Assembly (NCBI GenBank): GCA_965153455.1 | Contig: OZ234495.1 | Location: 4,278,001-4,342,000 of the forward strand | From: Sphagnum compactum | Taxonomy: Eukaryota > Bryophyta > Sphagnopsida > Sphagnales | Direction of reading: 5' to 3' | DNA: 64,000 nucleotides | In this document: piece by piece, positions 36,151 to 46,400 of the stretch | Numbering within the stretch: the first letter of the stretch is position 1 | How the letters are laid out: every line of letters starts with the position of its first letter | The notes under the pieces: model-generated | The model's database searches: none | What the model saw: only the letters and a program-made list of their open reading frames with translations | Told to the model about the DNA's origin: nothing | Translations under genes and position numbers: made by a program

Positions 36151-39100
36151 TATGGAGTTTAATGGAAGTACTTACCTACCCAAGTGTGAATTGCTACAAC
36201 AACTTGAAAGTAATGGGTTTGATTTAGAGCCTCTTCCGTATTATATTGTAGGCGCTACCTAATTTAATGTACAAGTTTTATATGGTTCTAGAATGGTTGG
36301 TCAGCCATTTATTTTCTTTTTTTTACACATGTTAGTGTTTAAGTTTTGATGAAAATTCGTTGAATTGTTAAACACGAATAGGCACTAGAACAACTCATCA
36401 ACCAAAAAGAAAAACATGTTATATATAAACATCTTGGACTATTTTTCAAACCCATGGTGTTTAGTTTTAAACTTTTCATAGGATTTTGGACGAGAGACAT
36501 CAAGATTATAGAAGGGATCTCACAAACTTGTTGATTATTTCATTATTTTTTCTTCTTATCAAGGTTGATTCAATTAATGAAATCCTTGGGGGAACCATCA
36601 CAAATTAATGGAACATTTGACACCCACGTTGAACAATTTTGATGTTGTATAGTCGATTGCATTTTACCATCATTTTTGTCTTCAAAATTTATGTATGGAA
36701 TGATTATAATCTGTTGGATGTGATATATGCGTAACACCACAACTTTCAATAAAAACGTATTTTCATTTTTGTATTTTGGTCCTTGCCCAAGTTTTCGACC
36801 TTCAATTCTAAGATCCAAAATGGTTTTGCTCAAGTTGAAGATTAGGTAAATACCCCTGTAATTTGGACTCAAATATTCATGACCTTTTGTAACTTGAACC
36901 ATAACAAATTTAGAGATCTTTCAAATATGACACATTAAACTTTTTCAATCACAATTTTAATCTTACACGTTTTCAATTTAGTTCATCCATTAAAGCAAAT
37001 GGATCACAAATGCAGGCTCATAAAATATAGATTGGTCAAGCTTGTAATATCATTAGCCACCTTGATGCAAATATGTGCATGAAATCATAATACACATTTT
37101 TAATTTCTTACTTTCTCAAAACAAAGGTTTCTAACCTAATACCAATTTTATCTTAGGCAAAGACCCCCCAAAGCTTGCAGAAAATTCCAATGTAAATTTG
37201 GAAACTTTTCACCATGAAATATGCTCATTTCAAGGTGACCATCGGAATCCAAGATATATGGGCCTTTTATTTTGCTAGATCAAACACAAAATTCTCAATT
37301 CATTGAATGTTTTGCACTAAGGATGTGATGGTGTGGATTTAGTATTTGAAGCATCATATTTTCATCCTTGCATTGTTGATTAGAGCCATGTTACTAAGGT
37401 GGTTAGTTACAACCTAAAATGAATTAGCTCTTTTGGAATAAATTCATCTATCAAAATTAGGGGTAATGTCCAAATTTTCGGATTGTATCATGACCTTGTA
37501 ATCATAATGTGAAGATCTCAATGACTTTGTTGCATACTTGTCCATAATTTTTGGATTAGAGAAATAATTAGAGTTTCTTCCCAAAATAGAATTTCACAAC
37601 CTTTGAAGATTGAACGGAGGTAGATTTATGGTTTAGAATCACGATGGGATTGTATGAAGTTGGATCCCATATTTTTCAATATTTCTAATGGGTAAGTATG
37701 TCATCAATTTGATGACAACCTCTGTTTGATACACTTAACCAAAAATTTCTAAATCCTTTAACAAAAATTAGAACCATACTAGAGTCATGATAGGTAAATA
37801 TAGTGTAGCAAAATGAATGATATTGTCTCGTGTAAACAAAACAAGGTTGAAAGAAACTGATGACCAAACATTGTGACATTTTGGATCAAAACAATGTCAA
37901 TTTAGGATTAAGAATTTACTTTGTGTACGTTTCAACACACTTAAAAGGAACTTAAAGTAACATGTATCAAAGATAAAACCAAATCTAATCAATTTGGATA
38001 GTTGCAATACAAATTGAGATGATCTATTGTTAGTTCCAGGATCAATCCATTCTTTCCAAAAACCTACTTTCCATTAGCCAAAATGCATGTTTAAAAGGTA
38101 GTAATTCACAATATTTGGATCTACATGCATGTTTGAAAGAATTCTAGGCATACACTAGATATGTGTATTCCAATCCATTATGTAGAAATTAAATAGCCAC
38201 TAAGTAATAACAACTAAAAACATGGTGTGGGGCCAACATGCACCAAAATGGCTGCTATTATTGATAGGTTTTGCAAGCCTTGGATGTGCAAATTCACTTT
38301 TGACACCTTTTAAAAAAAAACATATCATATTGGCTTGTGTAAGATTCCTAAATTTTGGTATTTTGATATCCTAGCGTAGGCGGGTCTAAACCTATGAGGG
38401 ATTTTTTAAAAATGCTTGAATTATTGAGTATTAAATATGGGTCAAAGGTCCTCATTGTAGGGTCTATAAGGTCATTGTTTATTTCCCATAGGGCTTACCC
38501 ATCCTTCTACCCTAAGTCATAACTACTATTATTTACAAATATTATGCCTTGAGACCAATTTGATGTTATAGTAACTACAATCATGGATGTGTGGCATATT
38601 CCAAACAACATGGTGGAAGTACAAGGTCAGCATCCTGCCAGTGTTCATTAATCACAACTCCATTCCATAACCCAATGCCAAAAGGGCTTCATATATTTGA
38701 GATATTCATAAAATGACCCCTTGTTGTGTTGGGCTTTTCTTTCATCTCTCAACATTTCTTTCAACCTTTAGCACTCTTCTTTGCAAAGTAATGAAATTTT
38801 ATTAAGGGTGACTTTAGATGAAGGTCCAAGGTCCAGGGACCAATGAATTCAAGCAATTTTATTGGTCAAAAGCTTTAAATTGGTCCCAAAGCTTTTAGAC
38901 GAGGGTCCAAAACTGAAAAGTGGCAAATTGAGGCTACATGGCACCTGTTTTGGAGGGAAAATCAATTGGCTCGGACCAAAATTCAGTGCTAAAAAGAGAG
39001 CTCCTGATTTGGAGAACCAAGAAATCATGCTAGGGACCAAGGTTCAGTCCAACTCAAGCATTCAATTTGCTTCAAATCAATCCAAATTGGTTCCTAGGAA

Positions 39101-39960
39101 ATTGGACCCAGGACCCTTGTCGAAAGTGGGCCTACATATAAGTGAAAAAAAGCTGAAACTAAGGATTGAATGCATGAGGTTTGAGTATAGCTCCAGGACA
39201 CACAGCAAACAGCAGTGATTGATTGAAGGCAATCAAGAAGAAGAAGAAAAAATGAAACTTAGATTTGACCAAATTTGGTGATAATAATCTGAGTTTCAGT
39301 CCCCCTTTAAGCCCATTTTTACAAATCTCACCCTTTATGGGTTTTGGTGCTTTGTTTTCATTACTTTACGCATATCTTTCATTCATTAAAACATATTTCA
39401 AAGTTTCACTCAAGTGGTCAGAGTTATGGCCACGCCAGGCTTTCTTTTTTCTCAATTCTGTGAATAAAGATAAATTTATATAAAATTTCATTCCCAGTTA
39501 CGCATTTGATGCCCTATTATGCCAAAACTGGCCGTTCTCACCCCCTAATCGATCGAGTGACATTACAGATAACTTTGTTCAAACATATTTCAGAGTTTCA
39601 CTGATGTGGACCCAGTAATGGGTGGGTGCCAGGCTCAAGCAGAGTTTCTATTTTCTCTATTGTGCGATGTAGTCACACTGGGGATCATTCACAAGAGGAA
39701 TTAGTCAAAAAAATTTGCTACGGGGGGAAGAGGAAAATAGAACTCAAATTAAGTATATTGCACTATGTTTTGGCAATCTGCTAGAACCTACCTATATTGT
39801 TGAAACATGGAAATTTGAGAAGTTTTTCCCTCAAATTCTGGTGACTTTGGCTCATTATTTTTTTCACAAAATCCTTTTTATGGGTCACACTGGATTATTT
39901 TTTGTCACCAAGTGGTGAATTTTTTCTCGAAGAAAAATGTTGCGTCACCCTGGTTTTCAT
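36151..39960. other. gene-free stretch
   Basis: No exon chain or motif is visible. Around 38800-39120 the phrase accaaggtccagggacc-like text recurs loosely, and an ORF at 38862-39218 covers it without any family resemblance. Within 39390-39633 a 50-base phrase (aaacatatttca-agtttcact-a-gtgg...gccaggct) occurs twice about 191 bases apart. Confidence 0.45.
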
Positions 39961-39964
39961 GAAG

Positions 39965-40170
39965 ATGTACTCTAAAAGTATATTTTCAATAGCCATAACT
40001 TGACCAAAATTTAAGCAAAGTCGACAGAATTCTATACACATTTAAAGTATTGGTAACCAAAACTATAGAAATACATTTTTTCAATATTGACTTTGTAGCC
40101 AAATTTGGCTAAATCTTCCTGTGAATCATCACCACTTTGGCTAGCTACATCACAAAATTGACCCTAAAAT
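39965..40170 (-). repeat. copy of a dispersed repeat centred on AGCCAAATTTGGCT
   Basis: Read on the minus strand, this block aligns with 58414-58640 and 60019-60238. Shared features are the palindromic core agccaaatttggct, then tggctac, tgtatagaa, cttaaattttt, caagtt and ctattgaaaat, in order. It lies about 190 bases upstream of the ORF at 40359. Confidence 0.55.
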
Positions 40171-40358
40171 TTAAAATTATTATAAATAAAAATTTATTGA
40201 ATTTTTCTACTGCTAGGCTACAAGGGTAAAGATCCAGTGTTGAAAACACACCAACAGCTAAAAGTAAAGAGCAAACAGGAATCATCCATAAATCCGACTG
40301 CCTCAAATAATCATCGCCATACAACATCCATCCGTTCTGACCACCACAAGCCGAACAC

Positions 40359-40880
40359 ATGCTGCTCCAAAGACTTGCGCCATCGCTTCCGTCACTTCCG
40401 CCATTGCGGAACTCGTCTGCGGACGGAGGCCTGGGGTCGTCACTCTTTCTTCAATGCGCAAAGCGCTTTCTCGAGAACAAATTAGGAAACGACAAATATA
40501 GTCACAGTGAAGATACTTGGGTTGCTCTCAAAAAGGTCACAGACGACTGGCGCTGGTGGCAAAGAGTATTCTGTCAGTCGGGTGTCTTGGTGCTGATGGG
40601 TAACTCCATGGCGTTGGTCGATACCCACGAGGGCGGGGCTATTGACAATGTGGCGGGAATCGTACTGGCAGCCGTAGTAGCCGCTTGCATCTGGTCTGCA
40701 GGTGTCGCAGTCGTCATAGCTTTCCGCGCCATCGCCTACATGGTACTAGCGTCCACGACGTTTAGAGCAATCCGGAAGATGAGTGAACCAGCACCCAGCA
40801 GCAGCTTCCGCACCCCCAGCAACTTGCGCGTCGCCAGCTCAAGGATCTCCAATGCCGTTCTTCCTGTCCACGGAGAGTAG
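40359..40880 (+). CDS. short paralogue (C-terminal part) of the unknown membrane protein at 61 kb; possibly a pseudogene
   Basis: This ATG-initiated frame of 173 codons ends at TAG 40878-40880. Residues 59-132 (VTDDWRWWQRVF through the last hydrophobic helix) are strongly alike, in protein and in nucleotides, to residues 298-370 of the protein encoded at 61023-62210. Shared stretches include VTDDWRW, ALVDT, DNVAG and VLAAVVAACIWSAGV. The two hydrophobic helices at about 72-88 and 98-133 are preserved. The first 58 residues and the last 40 do not match the larger protein. It may therefore be a truncated duplicate, the last exon of a spliced gene, or a small functional paralogue. The conservation of frame over the shared part suggests selection or a recent copy. 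No function can be assigned. Confidence 0.6.
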   Translation: MLLQRLAPSLPSLPPLRNSSADGGLGSSLFLQCAKRFLENKLGNDKYSHSEDTWVALKKVTDDWRWWQRVFCQSGVLVLMGNSMALVDTHEGGAIDNVAGIVLAAVVAACIWSAGVAVVIAFRAIAYMVLASTTFRAIRKMSEPAPSSSFRTPSNLRVASSRISNAVLPVHGE

Positions 40881-41034
40881 TAAAAGCCCTCACTACCATG
40901 CAATGTTTTTTGGTCGATTTTGTGTTGCAGCCAAAGTGGCGATGATCCACAGAAAGACCTAATGGGCACATTGTAGCACTTCTTCAAGGTTTAATGGTTT
41001 TTTTTTTTTTTTTTCCCCCTTTCATGAGAGAAAT

Positions 41035-41090
41035 CTGCAAAGTCACCCTGTCTTTGGGCCTCCTTTCACCCCCTAACCTCTCTTTCAGTG
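41035..41090 (+). repeat. dispersed repeat fragment matching 1690-1745
   Basis: This block (caccctgtctttgggcctcc and following) abuts the left end of the MITE at 41092. Its match at 1.7 kb lies about 1.7 kb left of the other MITE copy, so the two repeats are not strictly linked. Confidence 0.45.
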
Positions 41091-41091
41091 G

Positions 41092-41423
41092 TATCCGTAA
41101 AGTAAGGAAATTTTATTGAATCTGAGTATGAAATGCTGAAACTCAGTAAGAAACGCTGAATCTCCTCATTTAATGCACAATGTTCGAGAGGATTTAAAGC
41201 TGCACAGTTAGGAGCAGTGAAAATCTATGTAGCAGTGGCGGGGCTCAGGAAAAAAGAAAGACAGGATGGAACTCAGGAAACCATCAAAATTGATGGCTTT
41301 CTGAGTTTCACCCTCCCCCTCAATTGAATGCTAATGTACTTGTTTGCAGTTTTATTTTTAATCTTACCCTGTGTATGACCAAACTCAGGGGACCGGTGCT
41401 GTCTCTTCCTGACTTTACGGATA
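41092..41423 (+). mobile_element. MITE-like element with 16-18 bp terminal inverted repeats and TA flanks
   Basis: The left end TATCCGTAAAGTAAGGAA (41092-41109) and right end TTCCTGACTTTACGGATA (41406-41423) are inverted repeats with 17 of 18 positions matching. If the outer TA on each side is the target duplication, the element is TCCGTAAAG...CTTTACGGA of 328 bp. That fits a Tc1/mariner-like (Stowaway-size) non-autonomous transposon. It has no coding capacity. A diverged copy lies at 3472-3784. Confidence 0.75.
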
Positions 41424-41760
41424 TCTCTATATTGTTTGGGATTTTCAGTGGATGTGGAGGGGTTTCACTTTTGAACCAGCCTTCTTGTTACTGGCGAAAT
41501 TTTTGCCAAACTAAAAATAAAATGTCTGAAAATGCAATGATTTTGGAGCACTAATTTTTTTGGGCAAATTTTCACCATCTTGTGGATAGTGGTGTTTTGT
41601 TGTGGTGGATTGTCACCATGTGGCAACCAACAAAAAAAGCTTGGTGAATGGCCTTAAAGATTTTGAACTACAAGATAGACTGAAAAATTCACCATAATGT
41701 GACAACATGGATGGGTAAATTAATCATTGTGTTGATCTAATAGAGTTACAAAAATCCAAT
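41424..41760. other. gene-free spacer
   Basis: This is AT-rich noncoding sequence between the MITE and the 3' end of the minus-strand retroelement; nothing recognisable is seen. Confidence 0.4.
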
Positions 41761-41779
41761 AAAAGATCGATGGCTAGAA

Positions 41780-42575
41780 CCATCACAGGGAGACAAAAAG
41801 GGAAGGTCAGGGAACGGCCACACAGCCCGCAAGAACCAAGAAAAAGGGAGACATCTAGTCCCTCTCGTGGTAGGAAGCTATCTCACCCATGGCCTCTCTA
41901 ATGTCGCTTGCATGCAAATTGTGAGATCCAATAGTAATGGCAGGTTTAAAACAAGCATCATCCGTCAATGCAATCTTCCTTTTTATAGCAAAGGTTAAAG
42001 CATGTTGAAGAGCAATACTAACATGCTACTTGAAAAATTGAATGCAAAAAGACAAGGATAAATGACCTCTCAATCATCTATTGTTAAAAAGATGAGCACA
42101 CTCCTTGATGAAACAATCCATATCACACTTGTGTGTGTTGTGCACTTTCATGCCCATCCGAATAAAGTGGTGCCCTTCATGAAACCTTCTATACTTGCGG
42201 ATTTTAACAATGATGTTAAGTTTTGTAGCTGCACTTGTTGATTGACTAATGACATTCAATGCAACCATCTCCCGCATTGGGTCAATAACTATCACATTGG
42301 CAATGAAGACCTAGTTCTTTCAGATCATGTAAAGATTGATTCGTAATGAAACTTTTAACATATGGGCGCACCACCGCTCTCTCCATACAATGTGCCCATT
42401 TTCTTCAGCAAAAGCATACATGACGTTTCAGATGGTGTCATGTGTGGTTATCCATTGACCTCCAAACGGGCAAAGAGCTAAATGCATGCTAAATGCGTCC
42501 AACATGTGTTCACACTCACACATGAGAAGACTAGATGTTGAAAGTTAAATCAAACCGAAACAAAAATGCAACATG
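41780..42575 (-). pseudogene. C-terminal finger and restriction-like endonuclease of the R2-like element
   Basis: Reading from 42575 downwards on the minus strand gives CECEHMLDA, HLALCPFGGQ and THDTI, the C-H-C part of the zinc motif. After WRERW and LRINLYM come VIVIDPMREMVAL, then KIRKYRRFHEGHHF, GMKVHNT and CDMDCFIKECAHLF. This parallels the REL endonuclease layout: R-x-D, then D-x-V-x-DP, then K-x-x-KY. The position normally Asp in LxxD reads Asn, and the residue before VIV is also Asn, so catalysis is lost. The best open piece is 42074-42295; stops lie on both sides. Confidence 0.5.
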
Positions 42576-42580
42576 GAAAT

Positions 42581-43369
42581 TGTCGCAACCCCACTTTGGG
42601 CTAAGTGTGAGGGTGAAGCCCACATTCCCAAAAGTGGGAAGTTGGAGTCCTCCGGGACTCCCGAAAACTCAGAAGCGATTACAAGGGGTCAAAACACCTC
42701 GCCTTGAGGTGTTCTTTATATCAATCGAAAGGTCTTGAAGTGTAGATGTCTAAAATGCCCTCGCATTGGCCATTTGGACATCTGCAACCCAAGTTATGGG
42801 CAAAAGAAGGGCCCAGTTTGACTCCCGACCACTAAACATCGGGAATCGACCCCTTCCCAACGTCTGCAGAAGGAGTGCAACATGGCGTTGAAAAGCTCTC
42901 GAGGAGAGCTATAACTTTGGTTTAGACCTCGCTCCAATCGGATGTCACAGTCGGGAGATAGGAGCTCCCAAAGTTTTGAGACTCCAACCCGGGACAATTT
43001 CGGGACTCCAACTTGGGAGTCCCGGGAAAAAGAGCCATTCGGATGTAGCCTCGGCGGAGAGCTGCAGAGTATACTACATGGGGGAAGGTGGTGACTTCCC
43101 CCGAGTCTGGGCCGTGGTGAGTCAAGTGTGTCCAAGTGCCCGTGGCTTGTCCCGACACCCAAGGGTGTTCCCGAATGTGAACTAACCCTCTTATGATTGG
43201 TTTTGGATGCAGATTCGAGTGAGATAATACTTGTCCCTCTTCCTAGTCTAATCCCGGGACTTCTAGCACGCCCCTCTACCCCTCTTTAGTGCTGGAAGTC
43301 GGGAGCGGCCCTCAAGTCCCAACTTTCCGCAACCCTTGAAGGTCTAACAAGGGACTTAGGAGTGCGTCA
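42581..43369 (+). repeat. 5' LTR (789 bp)
   Basis: It begins TGTCGCAACC at 42581 and ends GCGTCA at 43369, two bases before the primer-binding site. It is rich in gactcccg phrases. The ORFs on both strands inside it (42794-43185) recur in the 3' LTR only as LTR sequence and are not genes. No TATA element stands out clearly. Confidence 0.9.
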
Positions 43370-43371
43370 CT

Positions 43372-43383
43372 TGGTATCAGAGC
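43372..43383 (+). other. primer-binding site (initiator Met-tRNA)
   Basis: TGGTATCAGAGC is complementary to the 3' end of plant initiator Met-tRNA and begins two bases after the 5' LTR end. Confidence 0.9.
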
Positions 43384-43419
43384 TCAAGGTAAAGCTCGAT
43401 CTCTTTTTGGGAGTTTCGG

Positions 43420-46400
43420 ATGGCACCCAAGAAGAACCGTAAGCAAGCTCCGGAAGCCATGGCCGAGGAACCCATTGAAGACCTTGTAGTCTCGCCGGAA
43501 TCAATTGGGGAGGAGGAACCAAGAACCCGGGAGGACCAAGATGAGCCCAAAAGTGAGGAGGAACAACGAAGCTCGGTCCTATTCACCCCGGAACAATTGG
43601 AAGTCCTCCTCAAGATGGGTAGGCCCGACTCTGGTGAGTTGGTGGCGGCCCTCAAAACATCAACCTCTAAAAATGAAAGGTTTCAACTGGCCAAGCCCGG
43701 GAACTTCGATGGTGCCCGAGATCGAAAAGTGGTGGATGCTTGGCTTACGAAGATGGATGACTATTTACATGCCGCCAAGGTTAGACGGCATTCCACCATG
43801 GAGCTTGCCCAATCTTACTTGAAAGGCTATGCCGCCACATGGTGGCGGACGGTGAGACAAGAAGAGGGGAAGAACCATGGTTACACTTGGGAGTTCTTTA
43901 AGGAACGCCTTGAGTCGGAATTTGTTCCAAGGAATTCCGATTACATCTCGAGGTGCAAACTTCGTGACCTTGTGAATGCCACAAATGAAAACTTGAGGCA
44001 ATATGTGAGGGCTTATTCCGAACTCATGCTTGAGATCCGGCACATGCACGAGTTGGATCGTGTGTGCTAATTTGTGATGGGGCTTCCAACTTGGGCCAAA
44101 CGAAAGCTTGAGGAGAGTTGGCCCGCCTCATTGTCCAAGGCCATCACAAAAGTGAAGAACTTCTCGGATGTGGGGCGGAGTGACAAATCCGGGTTCAAGA
44201 AGGACAGCAAGTTCCTTCACAAGAAACCAAGGCATGAGGGGGAATGGAACCGAGGGTAAGGAAGCCCAACCAAGGATAAGCCTAAGCAATTCCAAGGCAC
44301 GGGGTTCAAACCCAAGGGAAACTTTGTGAAGAAAGGGGCTCCTTTCAAAGCGAGCCAACCCAAGGGAGATTTTGGGGTGAAGCCCAAAGGAGCTTGCTTC
44401 AATTGCAACGAAGTGGGGCATTATTCCAAGGATTATCCCAAGGCCAAAGATGGGAGTGGGGGCTCTAAGGTACTTGCCCTCAATGCCAACCTAGCCCAAC
44501 CCGAATGCAATCGACTTATATTCTTGAAGGGGAAGATTGCTAAGCGAGATGTTTTATGTCTTTTGGACACAGGGGCATCTCACAACTTCATAACCCAGGA
44601 AAGCGCCGAAAGGATAGAGCTCCACTTGGAGGAGCTCAAGGCACCCATCAAGGTGCACTTCGCAGATGGGGTTCCCCATCCCACAACGTTACAAGCAAAG
44701 GAGGCGCCTCTCCAACTAGGAAATTGGAGAGGAAAGGTGGACTTGTTAGTTTCCACCTTGGGTGGAATGGACTGCATCTTGGGGATGGAGTTTATCACCC
44801 AAAACAATGTGCTCATAGAAGGGCACAATAGGCTAGTTAAAATCCCATCTAAAAGTGGGATTGTACGAGTGAAGGCACATGAGTTGCCTTGTGCGGGTGG
44901 ACCAACCATCCACTTCATGTTAGGAAATTCCTGGGAAAGAGAATGCGTGGGAGGCTATGGCATGATGTGTGTTATGCAGGTGTTGGATGAGTATGAGCCC
45001 AAGGAAGCCACCAAGTTGGTGACTTCCGCCAAGTGCATAAGGAAGGTCTTGGAAGAGTTCCCGGATGTGATGCCCGAAGAGTTGCCCGAAGAGTTGCCCG
45101 AAGACCTACCCCCGAAAAGACGAGTTGATCATGCGATCGAGGTGATGCCGGGAGTGACACCTCCCGCCAAGGCCCCATATAGAATGAGCCATGAGGAGTT
45201 AAAAGAGCTTAAGGTTCAACTTGAAGAACTCCTCGCGAAAGGTTATATCAAACCAAGTAAATCACCCTATGGGGCACCCGTCCTTTTTGTTCACAAGAAG
45301 GATGGGACTTTGAGGATGTGTGTGGATTATAGAGCCCTCAATAAGGGAACGGTGAAAAACCGTTGTCCTTTACTTCGGATCGATGATCTATTTGATTGTC
45401 TCTCGGGAGCCAAGGTATTTAGTAGGATTGACCTACGTTCGGGGTACTACCAAATTCGGATCGCGGAAGGGGACAAAGAAAAGACCGCTTGCTGCACAAG
45501 GTATGGCTCATATGAATTCTTGGTGATGCCCTTTAGGCTCACCAATGCACCCGCCACATTTTGCACTTTCATGAATGACATTTTCCGGGAATGGTTAGAT
45601 GATTTTGTGGTCGTCTACATAGACGACATTTTGATCTATAGTAGCTCCTTGGAGGAGCATGAAGAGCACCTTCGCAAAGTGTTCCAAAGGCTAAGGGAAA
45701 ACAAGTTGTATGCCAAGCTTGAGAAGTGCAAATTTGGTGTGGCGGAAGTGGACTTCCTTGGGCATAGGATAACTCAAGAAGGTTTGAAGATGGATGATCA
45801 CAAGGTCAAGGCAATTTTGGATTGGGAGTCGCCTAAGTCGGTTCCCGCCTTGAGATCCTTCCTTGGTTTGGCATCCTACTATCGCAAGTTCATCAAGAAC
45901 TTTGCAAGGATTGTCGTGCCTTTGACAAACCTTTTGAAGAAGTCCACCGTCACTTATGATTGGGAAGAAGCTTGCGATGAGGCCTTTGAAACCTTGAATG
46001 ACGCACTCCCAAGTTCCTAGTGGACCCACTTGAGGGTCCAAGTATGTGGCAATGCGGAAGGAGTTGGAACTTGGAGCATGCTCCCGACTTCTAGCACTAG
46101 ACGGGGGTGAGAGGGGTGTGCTAGAAGTCCCGGGATAGACTAGGAAGAGTTGACAAGCTTCACTCACTCACACGGGCCTGCATGGAACCACACAAAGTGG
46201 TTAGTGCAAAGTTGGAGCACCCTTGGTGCTAGGACGAGCCACGGGCAACACGGACACACAAGACTCACCACAGCCCGGACTTGGGGGAAGCCACCACCTT
46301 CCCCCTTATAGTATACTCTGCAGCTCTCCACGGAGGCTACATCCAAATGGCTATTTTTCCCGGGACTCCCGAGTGGGAGTCTCAAAATCGCGCCAAATGG

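Noticed and set aside
32005-36165. Possible LINE target duplication using atggagttt
   Set aside because: The left occurrence is in inverted, not direct, orientation, so it cannot be a target-site duplication.
42794-43185. ORFs in the LTRs (also 49904-50399, 46164-46690, 51405-52070)
   Set aside because: They lie wholly inside LTR sequence, reappear only as LTR copies and have no domain.
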